A DNA stretch of 64,000 bases from Mycogone perniciosa (GCA_025331125.1 JAOALB010000054.1:186001-250000), one strand, 5' to 3'. Positions 22,240 through 34,303 are shown, counted from the stretch's first letter. Numbers and translations: made by a program. Notes: a model not told the origin generated them from the letters alone.

Positions 22240-23546
22240 ATGGCACTGACGGCACGGGAACGCCATAATCCACCCTCGCGGCGGAAGTCTTGCGCTGCTT
22301 GTACCAAAGCCAAGCGTCGCTGCGATTTTGCCCTCCCTGCGTGTTTTCGTTGCTCTCAGCGGATGATACCATGCGAGTACCCCTCACGTTCTTTGCAAAG
22401 CCGTCGCGCTCGGCCTGGTGCGCAACAATTGCCAGTTGAGATGCCCGGCGTGTTGGTGGCGGCGGATGATGGGATTGACGCCGAGTCAACGGTTCAACTC
22501 GGGAATGGTGTGGACACTATTGATAGTGTCGGTTCGAGCTCGGATTTCTCGATACTTTCGTTCTTGGATCTGCCGGATAGTGACTTCTCAATGGAGCTGA
22601 CTCGGCAGTCGTCTATGTTGACTCCGCCGGTGTCGAAGGAGTTCAGTACTACCGTGGCCGAGAGCATTGCTAGGAGACTTGAATACGCTATCGAGGAGAT
22701 CAAAAAGGTACCGTCTCTGATGGCCCTGGAGATGCAAACGCCATGGTGTCACCCACTTTTGTACAGGGATGACATGCCCCGATCCATAGAAGGTAGGCAA
22801 TTCTCTGGGTGTAAATCCTCATATCAGCTGACGACTTCACAGATGCATTTGCTTCATGCACCATGTATATGGCCAAGAACAGGACAAACGCCCCAGTTGT
22901 CTTAAGGGCCATCGAATCTCGAGCTTCTGAGTTGCTAGCCTCACCAACACCGCTTAATGCAACAGAGAATCTGGCACACACACAGTCCCTTCTACTTTAC
23001 CAGATCATCCGTATTTTCGACGGCGACATCAGCACAAGGGCGTCTGCAGTACGTGCCATTCCAGTATTAGAAACATCTGCGCTAGGTCTTCTCTCCTTCG
23101 CAAACTGGGACACTGATACTGAAGCACCTGCCGAGCTCCCACTCTACCCCCTCGGCCCGACAAAGACTTTTTGGAACGGCTGGATATTCCAAGAATCACT
23201 CCGTCGAACCCTTCTCTTTACGTTCTACTTCATTCAGCTATACCGCCTTCTTTCCGGACAAAAAGGCCTGCAGTGTGATGGAAGACTGGGACTCTGTCAC
23301 TCGTGGACGTTATCAGCCCATCTTTGGAACGCCAGGACGGCAGTGGGGTTTGCCAGGGCGTGGAGCGAGAAGAATCACTTTGTGGTGACGAACGCTCAGT
23401 TTGAGCTGATTCTGCAGGAGGCACAGGTACACGATATAGATACCTTTGGAAGGATATTCATATCGTCGTTGTTGGGTATAGATGAAGCTGAAGGTTGGTT
23501 TGCTTCTCGTGGGGGATCTTTGAGACAAGTTAGCGTCGGTGTTTGA
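22240..23546 (+). CDS. Zn2Cys6 fungal-type transcription factor
   Basis: A GAL4-type zinc-cluster regulator, expected in the nucleus. Two exons, 22240-22792 and 22843-23546, sum to 1257 nt, or 418 residues. The DNA-binding motif is near the N terminus with spacing C-x2-C-x6-C-x6-C-x2-C-x6-C. Basic residues KAKRR lie between the second and third cysteines. A Ser/Asp-rich region follows. The C-terminal half is helical and hydrophobic and resembles the regulatory region of cluster-type factors, but I cannot name the subfamily. The 50-nt intron splices E-D-A-F in frame. It is divergent to the NmrA-like gene, so co-regulation or a regulator/target relation is plausible. Targets are unknown. Confidence 0.9.
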
Positions 23547-23930
23547 AAAAAGGCTCTGACGGCAACCTTGAGTTAAATAATAAATTTTTGTGACTCATTA
23601 TATCAACTCAAATGCACTTATATAAAGGCCTTATCGTAAGGCCACTTGTTCTCATGAGATACTAAAACTTTTTTGTAAGAAACAAAAACGAAGTAAGGAA
23701 AAATGCTTCCTATTTTCGATCTGTGCCCACTGGGTAGCTGATGCATTCCCAAATATATTCAGGGTAAGGGTTACTAACTAAGCAGCTGAAACGCCATAAT
23801 GGACGGGTCCGGCGGAAATATCCGCCGATGCTGGCCCCCGGATCCTACGCCATCGAGGGCTATGGATCAACATGATAATTCCAGGATAACTCCCCCCATG
23901 TGCGCAAAGCATCTCTGAGGTTTTGACAGG
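23547..23930. other. Intergenic spacer before phosphodiesterase gene
   Basis: Contains the 3' UTR of the Zn2Cys6 gene and the promoter of the phosphodiesterase gene. Nothing else is recognised. Confidence 0.5.
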
Positions 23931-26283
23931 ATGCCCAGGAACAGACTCGAGACTTCAGCTGCGAAAGGGGAGCGCGACAATGCGTCTCTCCTCTCGCCCA
24001 TCGCATACGATGACGACGCCGCATCTATTCACAGCCGCAGCGATCAAGATACCGACAGCGAGGATGATGCGTTGCAGCAGCGGGCGAGGAACAGTCGCGA
24101 ACTTCTCGCCCATGACCGGATCGTGTTGATGGAGGAAGAAGAAATGGATCGTCTTGTTACGACTTCAAGGCGCCAGAAAGAACGACAGCGCCGTGGCTCT
24201 GCCTTGGCTCTTCCGAACCCGTTCAAGAACATAAGCCGCAAACCTAGTTTGGGAAACCTATCAGCTGCCGGCAGCTCGAACGAAAACCTGGTATCCGAGA
24301 AGAAACAGACCCGGCGCATACGACGAGAGGAGAAGCGCAAGAGGCTGATGGAGGATGCCCAACATGGCGAGGACGGCGAGCTGATGTATGAGATGGAAGA
24401 GGGCGGTATGAAGGATGGCAGCTCCACCGGCGATAATACCGATCGCGAGTCCAGTGACGAACTCGACCGTCGGAACCTGAATATGTTTGCCAATGCAAAG
24501 GCCGAGCGAGGACGGAGCTGGCGTCGCTGGATATTCATCCATGCGCTTATCGCCATAGGTTTTGCAATCTTGGTCCTGGTGGCATGGAAGCTTTCCAAGG
24601 TCCGAAAGCCTGCGACTCCGAAGCCGACTCTTGTTAGCAATGGCACTGCGCTGTTCTTGCCGACGACCATCATCATTAGCTTGGATGGCTTCCGTGCCGA
24701 TTTCCTGCAGCGAGATATTACGCCAAGGTTGAACGCATTCATCAAAGAGGGTGTTTCGCCCAAGTGGATGCACCCATCCTTTCCTTCCGTCACATTTCCA
24801 AACCATTATACCCTCGCGACCGGTCTATATCCTGAGAGCCACGGCATTGTTGGTAACACGTTCTGGGACCCTGCTCTAAAGGCCGAGTTTTACTACACGG
24901 ATCCATCTCGAAGTTTAGACCCGAAATGGTGGGGCGGAGAGCCGTTCTGGGTGACAGCTGAGAAGCAGAGTATCCAGGCTGCCATCCACATGTGGCCCGG
25001 GAGCGAAGCTCATATACTTCACCTCGAGCCGACCTATGTCGACAAATACGATAGCAAAGAGCCACTAGAAAATAAAGTCTCTAGAATACTGGGCTGGTTG
25101 GACATGCCCGGCAAAGAAGACGAATCTGCTGATCCTAAGAACGTGCGGCCGCAGTTGATTGCAGCGTACGTGCCCAACGTGGATAGCGATGGTCACAAGT
25201 ACGGACCGAATAGCACTGAGATACAGTCCACCATTACTAAGGTTGATACGATGATGGACCACCTGTTCAAAGGGTTGGAAGAACGCAACTTGACTAATAT
25301 AGTCAATGTGATTGTCGTGTCTGACCATGGTATGGCTACCACAGATACGACACGGCTTCTACAACTGGAAGATCTCGTCGACACATCAAAGATTGAACAC
25401 ACTGATGGCTGGCCCTTGTATGGACTTCGGCCCAAGAATCCCGATGACCTCCAAGACCTCTACCATGGATTGGCTGAGAAGGCCAAGACGAACCTGAACT
25501 TTGAAGTCTATCTTCGCGATGTTAACATGCCAGAGAGATATCACTTTTCAAAGAACGACCGCATCGCTCCACTGTGGATTGTGCCAAAGACAGGCTGGGC
25601 CATTGTTAAAAAGGAAGAGTTTGTGGTAGAAGAGGCAAAGGAAAAGAATCTTGTTTACCATCCTCGCGGCATACATGGTTATGATCACGAGCATCCGTTG
25701 ATGCGAGCTATCTTCATCGCTAGGGGCCCTGCATTCCCGCACCCGGCCAATAGCCAGATCGATGTCTTCCGTAAGTCCTCGCAGTACTTGCCTCGATGAA
25801 CACCCAACTGACACGGAAGCAGAAAATATTGAAGTATACAACCTGTTGTGCGACTCGATTGGTGTTGTTCCGAAACCCAATAACGGAACTTTGCGGTTGC
25901 CCCTGAAGCCTATTGGCATTCACAAGCCTGAGGATCAGCCAGCGGTGCCGGCTGATCCCGAGCCATCACCTCAACCTGAGGAAACAAAGACAATCGAACG
26001 CCCAACAGGCGTTACTCAAAGCTCAACCGAACCACTGAGGTCGTCGAGCACACAGCAGTCGCAGCAGTCGCAAACTACAAGTCAGGCTAAAGAGAAGCCC
26101 AGTGGAAGCCCACCTTCGCATGGACAAGAGTCGGATGAGAATAAAGGAGATAATAATAATAGTGATGACGATCCAGAGTCGTTAAAAGACAAGGTTAAAG
26201 GGACAATCATTGGAATATGGGACTGGATTACCGGTCAGTTTAATAAGGCATGGGACAAGCTTACAGGAGACGACTCTACCTGA
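23931..26283 (+). CDS. Type I phosphodiesterase / nucleotide pyrophosphatase, membrane-bound
   Basis: An NPP-family enzyme of the alkaline-phosphatase superfamily, like yeast Npp1/Npp2, which hydrolyses extracellular nucleotides and is induced by phosphate starvation. Two exons, 23931-25770 and 25823-26283, sum to 2301 nt, or 766 residues. The first ~195 residues are charged and probably cytosolic. One transmembrane helix follows (about 198-222, WIFIHALIAIGFAILVLVAW), giving a type II topology. The catalytic domain has the first metal site LDGFRADFL (about 250), the nucleophile threonine in TFPNHYT (about 288), DSDGHKYGP and VSDHGM. The intron lies late in the domain and restores VFQNIEVYNLLC. 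The last ~130 residues are rich in Pro, Ser, Gln and acidic residues and end in an amphipathic W-rich stretch. Confidence 0.94.
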
Positions 26284-27307
26284 ATGGGATGGGTAGGATA
26301 TTCCGTTGGCATTGTGATCCTTGGCGTTTGGGTTAGGCCTTGTGAAAGAACTAGCGAGCGTGGAATTGATTCAAAGATGATTCTTTTGAGACTGGAGCTG
26401 TGTATGGCAACCGTGTGCTACGTAACAATCTTAAACAACATCTATGACGCCTCCTGAGTTCTTTTTATGCTGATTCATGATTCAGGGGCCATGTATTAAC
26501 GGGATGGCTGCATTAGTACTCTGCAAATAGAAATCCATGCAATTCATGAGACGCTAATCCGAAGCTATCTATCACGAGCATAATTAGCAGCAACACCATC
26601 GTTGAAAGACAAGTTTGACACGGTGTCAACAACTCCGTTGAGATTTGCTTATGCAGTGCATCTGTTAAATATCATGGTTAAATTCATGAAACACTGAGAC
26701 ATACTACTAGCTCAGCCACAGGTTTCGCACTGCACCAATAAAGCATTACCATCGGTATTCGGCAGGTAGAGGAAAATCTACAGGCCGCCCGATGAAAAAT
26801 GAAAAACAAAATTCGATACCTATCCATACAAAGTAGAAGATATACTACTATATAAGGGGCCTATGAGAATGTGAGAACAGGACTTGCCTGTTTTGGAAAG
26901 CTTGGAAGCAACTCATCCCGAAGATCTGGATAAGCCCTGGCAAAAGGTTGCATTTGTACGGGGTCTTATGCAGGAGCTTTACGGAGTAGTACAGAGCTCT
27001 ATTACTTCGTACACGCGACGCGACGCGGTACTTGACAGTTACGAGCAGTACCCCCGTATTTCAGCACTTTTTGGCCCTTGACTAAAATACATACTCAGAA
27101 CTACGCGTGATTTGCGTGGTATGAGTAGGAGTAGTATTAGTGCTTGTCTTTCCAATCAGGATATTCTTTGGTCTTGGTGCCTGTCCTTTGGGCAGACACA
27201 AGAAGCTGCTGCATTGAGGCGTCATTGCAGAATTGCTAATCGTTGCCTCATCCGCCTCGACCCCATGCCTCGTGTATTGTTGTCTCGTCACAGCGTTGTT
27301 GGTCAAA
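26284..27307. other. Intergenic region
   Basis: About 1 kb of AT-rich sequence with one TACGGAGTA copy at 26980-26988. No gene is recognised; the right end should be the 5' region of the small coiled-coil gene. Confidence 0.5.
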
Positions 27308-27667
27308 ATGGGGCGTCCAATGGATGGGCGCACGCTCCTGGAGGAGCTGACGGTCCAGGAGGTCATTCTCGAGTCGTTGGCGGGCGAGGAGTTCGAGGGC
27401 GTGGAGGAGGATCGCGAAGAAGCAAGACAGGAGATTGCCCGGCTCAGGAAGATTCTCGAGGAGCTGAACAAAAGTAAGAGTAAGGGTAGGTATCTATCTA
27501 AGCCTTACCACCGACGACTTGTCATCAGAGGCTGATCGTCTGGCGATTAACACGAGGTTACACTAACGCGGACAGATAAACACACTCCTTCGCATGTACA
27601 GAAGCAGAGGCAGAGGCAGCCGTCAGAAGCGGGCGGATCGTCGTCACCTGGTCAGTATTTGCTCTGA
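27308..27667 (+). CDS. Small hypothetical coiled-coil protein
   Basis: I do not recognise this gene. An ATG at 27308 opens a frame whose product is acidic and helical, with a heptad-like stretch (EEDREEARQEIARLRKILEEL) suggesting a coiled coil. The proposed exons are 27308-27485 and 27576-27667, together 270 nt or 89 residues. The intron has a CTAAC branch site just before its acceptor, and the second exon adds a basic, Gln/Ser-rich tail. Three possible donors, 6 nt apart, all keep the frame. An ATG at 27233 is in frame upstream but adds an unconvincing stretch. The coiled-coil composition and clean splice signals favour a real gene; the lack of recognised homology keeps confidence modest. 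Confidence 0.5.
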
Positions 27668-28238
27668 TTATTATATTGTGATGCGATTTTCTGCCCTGCT
27701 GTGCATTCACCTTCAATTCACCTGCCCCGTTCGACTTACTCCATACACGTGCCTTGCTTGATTTGATTGATGCCTTTTTGCAAGTCGCAAGGCATCACCT
27801 CTAAAAACGTGACTTTGCCACCTGGTCCCCATTCATCGCATCTCCCACGTTCGGGTCTCATCAATTCATCCTTTCATCTTGACTCGCACTCGTCAACCCT
27901 CCACTCTCACTTTCTGTGCAAAGCCCACATTCTCTCGACTCCTCTCCTCTCCTCTCTCCTCCACTCTTTCTTTTCTGCGAGGGAGCGTGCCGAGGAACGA
28001 AGCCTCACTTTGTTCCAAGGTCCGGCCCGCCAAGGCCAGTCAGACACCTGTTCTTCGTTTCTTTGTGCGGCATCTCGGCACTCGTCGTTAAAATCCGTCG
28101 CCAATCGCAGGCCAGCCCTCATCCCTGTTTTGCGTCGCATCAAGGCTGACAGCCACCGCACCTCGTTTAGTTAAAAGGCGTGTTGATGCTCCCTCCCCAG
28201 CGGGGTTGTCCCGATTACCGCAGCAAAATCCTGCAGTC
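27668..28238. other. Pyrimidine-rich upstream region of the SNF2/RING gene
   Basis: C/T-rich tracts at about 27850-27990 are typical of fungal promoters and 5' UTRs. Overlapping ORFs here look spurious. Confidence 0.5.
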
Positions 28239-31200
28239 ATGTCGACCCCGAGCAGGCCAGGGCAGCCTACGGATTGGCTCAGCCCGGCAGACTTGACTTT
28301 GCGGAGCCGGAAGCGTGATTTCAGTTCTACTAACTTGCAACCGTGGGGTGACAATGTGTCGAGCAAGTCTCGACGGACCACTCCTACTACCTCTAGCGGG
28401 ACCCGGCTAAATGGGTTATCAAGAGCCCAAAGCCCAAACCCCTGGGATGATGATGATGTCGAGATCATCGATCTTACTGGGTATGTAAGCGACGCGTTAT
28501 TGCCATGCCGGAAGCTGATTGTGTGACAGGCCTGATGTGAATGCCGATGCGAGATACATCGCGGAACAAATCAAACAAGAAAAAAGGCATACACAAGAAA
28601 AGAGCGACAAGGAGATGGCCATGTTCCTCTCGAGTCAGGGGTCACAAGGCTCAGTCTCTCGTGGCTCCGGCTCTGTCACGGGCCCCAATTCTGGCCGAAC
28701 TGCCTTTTCTAAGCTCATGGATGCCTCACGATCAAATGCTCGTGGACAGCCACCTCCTCTAGATTATGAGACAGATGAGGACGCCGAGCCACTCGGCTAT
28801 GAGATAGCACAGTCAGCTCGGTCACACTTTGGCACTTACATGCCAGTGTCAAAACAGGTAGTGCCATCACAGAGGAATCAGTTATTCAGCTATCCAACTG
28901 CATCGTAAGTGTCGTGCTACAACGTCCTTGGCGCTTGCAGAACTAATGGCATGATTACCAGATACATGGGTTCGAACTCAATAACTCCTGGGCCTTTTCC
29001 TCGTTCCTTCTCTGGCCCACCAACTGTTTCCAACCCCAACGTGCCTTATGGATTATCGAGACCTCCGTCGGGACTGTTCTCGGGGATATCGGCGAGACTT
29101 GGATTTCCTGGAGTGCCAACTCTTCCAAGTCAAAATGGCTCAAGCCTGTCCGATATCATTAACAGAACCAACACGTTCGACTACTCCAATGGTGTGGACG
29201 AATATGGTGATCCGTTGCCTGGCCGCTTGATGGACTATATTAATGATTCATTTCATGACCCTAGGGTCACAGAGAAGGAATTGGATAATTTGCTCAAGAA
29301 TATCCGCCCAGACATGGATATTCCCGAGAAAAACCGAGATGGCACTCCAGAGGGGCTTAAGAACAACCTCTATCCACACCAGTCGGTGGCGTTGACGTGG
29401 ATGAAGCAGATGGAGGACGGTACAAATAAAGGGGGTATTCTCGCTGATGACATGGGTCTCGGGAAGACTATTTCTACCCTGGCACTCATGCTGTCACGGC
29501 AAGCAACCTCTCGCCCCAAGGTAAGTCAGAACCCCCAAGGTATAGGGGCTATACACTGACCCTGCTTAGACAAACCTGATTATAGGTCCTCTAGCGCTGA
29601 TACGGCAATGGGAGGAAGAGATTTTGAAGAAAACCAAGGCCACTCATCGCCTATCGGTCTTTGTGTATCACAACAAAAAGGCAACCACAGACGACCTTCT
29701 CAAGTATGACGTTGTCTTAACAACTTACGGTACGATAGCACAAGAGTTGAAACGACTTGACAAGTTCCTGGAGGACAATGCCGATCGCAACATCGACTTT
29801 AATGATAGATCCACTTCAACCAAATTTCCGCTTCTAAATCCGAGCAAAGCCGTTTTCCACAGAGTCATTCTTGACGAAGCCCAGTGCATCAAGAACAAAG
29901 AAACCAAAACGGCCAAGGCGTGCCAAAAGTTGCGAGCGACATACCGATGGTGCCTTACCGGAACCCCCATGATGAATGGTGTTCTTGAGCTCTACTCCTT
30001 GCTGTTGTTCCTCCGAATAAAACCATACTGCGTTTGGGATGCGTTCCGCAGAGTGAGTTGTCAGCTGTTTGTTATGCTTTTGCTTTACTAATCTCATAAA
30101 TGCAGAGCTTCGGTGTGCTCTTTGGCCGGAATGGTGACCCCCAAAGTGTTGCCATGACTAGGCTTCAAGCCCTTCTCAAAGCCATTATGCTTCGGCGCAA
30201 GAAGAATTCTGAGTTGGACGGTAAGCCCATTCTAAGACTTCCTGAAAAATCCGAAGAGGTGGTCTACGCCGAGCTCACCAAAGACGAACGTGATTTCTAC
30301 AATCAACTCGAGAAGAAGTCTCAGGTACAATTCAGCAAGTACCTTCGTGATGGAAGCATCGGCAAGAATTACTCAAGCATTCTCGTTCTCCTCCTTCGAC
30401 TTCGGCAAGCATGCTGCCACCCACATCTCAATTTGGATGTAGATGACGCTGCGCCCATGTCAAGCGAGTCTATGCTGGACTTGGTCAATAAGTTGGATAA
30501 AACCATTGTGGCGAGGATAAAGGATATTGAGGTCTTTGAGTGCCCAATTTGTTACGATGCCGTGCAATCGCCATCCTTCTTCATTCCCTGCGGGCATGAT
30601 AGTTGCCACCAGTGCTTGACTCGGCTGGTGGACAGCGCAGCAGCCTTGAATCTTCAAGACGGGACCGAGAGCGACAAGGCTAAGTGCCCTGTGTGCCGGG
30701 GCCTATTCGACCCCAAGAAATGCTTCACGTACGAAGCATTCCAAAAAGTCCATATGCCCGAAGCCATCAAGAAATCAGAATCCGACGCAGAGAATGAAAG
30801 CGAGGACGATTCGAGTGACGACGAGGTTTCAGATTCGGCAGATGAATTTGATTCTGATGTTGATAAGAAGGGCAACCTCAAGAACTTTATTGTCGACGAT
30901 GATTTCTTTGCCAGCGAAAACGACTCAGAGGGGAAAGAAAGAAGGAGGAAGAAGAAAGACAAAAAGAAGAAGACGGAGGTTAAACCCTCCATGCTAAAAT
31001 CTCTTCGAAAAGAGGCAGTCAAGAACAGAGAGGCGTACAAGAAGTACATGCGATATTTGCGAAAGACTTGGTTACCTGCTGCCAAAGTTTCGGAATGCAT
31101 GCGTCTCTTGAAGGAAATTTATGCAACCGGGGAAAAGACCATCGTGTTTTCACAGTGGACTCTTCTGTTAGACCTATTAAAGGTGGCTATGTTCCACGAC

Positions 31201-31608
31201 GAGTATGAAGGCAAGTTGGTACGATATGATGGTGGAATGTCCGCAGAGAAACGATTTGCCGCGGCGAACGATTTCCGAGAGAAAAAGGACGTCAAAGTCA
31301 TGCTGGTCTCCCTCCGGGCCGGCAATGCAGGGTTGAACCTCACGGCTGCCTCCCGCGTCATCATCATGGACCCCTTTTGGAATCCGTACATTGAGATGCA
31401 GGCCGTCGATCGGGCATACCGAATTGGCCAGCAGAAGGAAGTCAAGGTATACCGTATCCTGACCCGCGAAACCGTCGAGGATCGAATTGTCGAGCTGCAG
31501 GACAGGAAAAAGGAGATTGTGGAAGCTGCACTAGACGAGGCCGAGAGCGTCAAGATTGGCCGTCTGGATGTCAACGAACTCAAGTTCTTGTTTAATACGA
31601 GACACTAA
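28239..31608 (+). CDS. Uls1-like SNF2-family ATPase with RING finger (putative SUMO-targeted ubiquitin ligase)
   Basis: A Swi2/Snf2 DNA translocase with an embedded RING finger, resembling yeast Uls1/Ris1 and fission-yeast Rrp1/Rrp2, which handle sumoylated chromatin proteins during recombination and replication stress. Five exons, 28239-28480, 28530-28904, 28962-29520, 29570-30052 and 30106-31608, sum to 3162 nt, or 1053 residues. An N-terminal VEIIDLT (74-80) after four aspartates fits a SUMO-interacting motif. The helicase core has ADDMGLGKT (about 370) and a DEAQ box, the variant seen in this subfamily. A C3HC4 RING lies at about 699-750 (CPICYDA, CGHDSCHQC, CPVCRG). An acidic then Lys-rich linker follows, then the C-terminal helicase motifs (SLRAGNAGLNL, AYRIGQ). 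There is no HIRAN domain, which argues against Rad5. Confidence 0.93.
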
Positions 31609-32081
31609 AGAGCGCGATGGATGATACCCACCTTTGGAGTTGAGAACCAGTTTTTTGTCTACTTTTTGGGCCGTTCTTTCTTGTGTTAGTAGAGGAAAGA
31701 CTGCTTTGCAATTTTTGGTAACGAGCTTTTGTTGCTTGGTCTGGGATACGCTTGCTATTGGAGATGATTACGCGCGAGAATGAACTGTTTTTTTTATGCA
31801 ACAATGAATCAGGGGTGGGAATAGGGAATCCGGAAAATATGGGCGGGAAGATGTCTTAGATGAATGATTTATTTGCGAGTTTTACTTGAAAGATCTCTGA
31901 AAAACTGAACCATGTGCACCGCGACTGACTTATTGATTTTGGGTTCCTAGGTAGTGAGTTGCGATGCCGATAACTGATCCTCGTGGATAGGTATAGACTT
32001 TCTGCATTCCGTAGACATCAAGTTGCGCTGAAAATTAACATGTATTGGGTATAATATCACTACCAAAACAGTCCCTTCCAT
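31609..32081. other. Convergent intergenic spacer
   Basis: The Uls1-like gene and the med17 locus end towards each other here. I see only likely 3' UTR sequence. Confidence 0.5.
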
Positions 32082-32285
32082 CTAGAGTGGCGGGGGTTCG
32101 TAAGGGGGTTCGTACGGCATCATGAGGATGACATCTGGCGGAAGTACAAACTCCACGTGCTTCTCCTTGCCCTTCTTCTTCTCTGCCTTGGCAGATGCCT
32201 CCCCATCTGGCAAACCATCAAGCCACTTATCAACCTGGGCGATCGGATTCGGAAGGATTATTGTAGTCCTCGGCGGTCTATTCAT
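32082..32285 (-). other. 67-codon open frame continuing in frame after the med17 stop
   Basis: Immediately after the med17 TAG (32289-32291), one GAA codon and then an ATG at 32285 continue in the same frame for 67 codons to a TAG. The predicted peptide starts with MNRPPRTTIILPNP, has a Lys/Glu-rich middle and ends in a PYEPP repeat. It could be a readthrough extension, a downstream small ORF, or the product of a point change or sequencing error at the stop. I do not recognise it. Confidence 0.35.
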
Positions 32286-32288
32286 TTC

Positions 32289-34303
32289 CTAAGAGAGAGC
32301 CTGGCCAAAGACAGTTGTCACAACATCCTCCGCCGTGCGGGTTTCGCTGTCTGCAGTAACAGTCCACTTCCACGTCTTCGCGTCGGGTGTGTTATCCACG
32401 AGCGTAGCGCCAGTGATGGTGAGGGATAGTCGGCAGTCTCCTTCCTCCTCAATAGCGAAGCGGATGTCGAGGCTCTGTTTATCGAGGTCACTGATAGATG
32501 TGCCCTGGATGTTTTGGATAAGAGCACTTTTGTTAAACGATGACGATAGGGTAGAGAGGAAGTGCCCGGCGATAACTCGAGTGACGGTGGTGCGGAGATA
32601 ATCGATTAATGCCTGGAGATCTGGGTAGCCGTCACTGTAAGGGGCACAGATATTTCGAATGGGGGATGAGGGGGGGAGAATGATGTAATAATATGTAGCT
32701 GTAACGGGGAAACTGAATGTGCGGCCGCGGACGGTGAGTATCATGCCAGGCAGGATAGTAACCTCAAGAATAAATTCCTGCGGTTGCAGCATATTGCGAA
32801 CCATGGTATGCGAGCTAGTCACTTGGTTTGGTCCGCGTACGTTGGGATCGGCAGGAGTTGTTTGTGGAGTGCGTAGGATAAACGAGGAAGACAGACCCGC
32901 CTTCTTGAGGGCTTGTACAAGACTTCCGATGTATCTGATTGAGGATTCAATGCTCCTCTTATTCATCATGAGTGCAATGATGGGGCGCAGGAGAGCGTAC
33001 GACTGCTGACGTGGGGAGCGGGAGATGTGAGGGGGTATGGGACGTATCCTTATGAGTTCGTTGTACCGGTGGGCATAGGTCAAGAGGATGTGTAGAGTCA
33101 TGGATATCGTCTCGGCGGCCTCGTTCTCGGGCAAGTGTTCGTTGGGCGGGGGACAAGACTCCAGGGGTAGCAGTTCGAGAATGATTTTAGACGTCGCATC
33201 GAAACTGCAGATCAACCGTGACCCTTGCGGGGTTACATCATAGGGGACAAGGGAGCGTGACTCCCGAGTCAGCTCGTACCAGAGCTCTTGTGAGAAAATG
33301 GTGTTGCGGGCTTCGAGGACTCGATGCTCCAGAGAAGCACCCTGACTGGCATTGCGTGAGGTCGACTGACCAACTACCTTGCCATCTTTTTCGTATGTGA
33401 CGACCAGGGCTTCTGAGACGCCGCCTAGTCGACCAAGATCAAGATTTGTCGAACCATCTTCGCCCCTTCTCATTGGCGCTAGGCCATTGTTTTTGAACTC
33501 GGGAGCGGCTGATAGGCGGTTAGTTTGGCACAGAAATGATGGGGAATGTGAGTGAGAGATGCGGCTTGCCTTCTGAGAAGCCAAACTTGACGCCCAAGGT
33601 ATGCCGCTCCTGTGGGACCTTGCAAATAGCCCATCCTGCCTTCTGTACAGAAATAATGTCTTCCCAGTATCTCCCCTCGGCTTCAATCTCTCTTTCCAAG
33701 AACGCAGTGGCCTCTTCTGCCGAGTCTCTCGTTTTGTTAATCTCCATGAGGGTCCATCCCATGGCCACAGTTTCTTGGTCTTTCGTCTTGGCCGAAGTTA
33801 TGTTGGAGTCATGGAGCTTGTCTGCACCCAAGGTGCCAATGCCGACCATTTCGCGAAGCTGTTGGGACAGCGTCAAGCTAACTTGGGTGGGATTCTGCTT
33901 CGAGAGGAGTAGCGATATGGAATCGAGAGTGAGTAATGCGATGTTGCCGGCTAAACTACAGGTATAATATCAGCACATTTGTTCCTAAGCACGGAACGAC
34001 CTTGATCAGAAAATGCCATCCATACTCGATGTTCTTCAAAACCTCCATGCGAGCCAGGTTGGGGTCTTTGGCGGCTGAATCGTCCTCCTCCTCGGCATCC
34101 GACATCTCCTCATCTTCGGGCTCAGTTGATCCATTTTGGCCCTCGCTGGCCTTGATCTCTTCGCGGAGTTTATCCTCTGTCACCGAGCGGAACCCACCAG
34201 GCTGTGCATTGACGCGCGCAATGAACTCGGCGAGATTCTTGGGTTTCTGGTCGGCGACTGGGACCGGTCGCAGGGACAGCGGCGGGTCATCGCCTGGCGC
34301 CAT
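32289..34303 (-). CDS. med17: Mediator complex subunit 17 (Srb4)
   Basis: A scaffold subunit of the Mediator head module that links activators to RNA polymerase II. Three exons, 34303-34026, 33955-33570 and 33508-32289, sum to 1884 nt, or 627 residues, usual for filamentous fungi. Characteristic stretches are DPPLSLRPVPV at the N terminus, AEFIARVNAQPGGF, an acidic EDEEMSDAEEED segment, LREMVGIGTLGADKL, VAMGWTLMEINKTRD and QKAGWAICKVPQERHTLG. The first intron is GT-AG (70 nt). The second (33569-33509) must begin with GC to give the conserved GFSEAAPEFKNNGLAPMRR; no GT donor nearby restores it. An open frame continues directly after the stop codon. Confidence 0.93.

Noticed and set aside
28905..28961. 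Earlier acceptor (GCAG at about 28940) for intron 2 of the SNF2/RING gene
   Set aside because: It also keeps the frame but would leave an intron of only 36 nt without room for a branch site; the later acceptor has a CTAAT branch site at a normal distance.
28965..28990. GGTTCGAACTC, like a tRNA T-arm
   Set aside because: It lies within a coding exon and no cloverleaf can be drawn around it.
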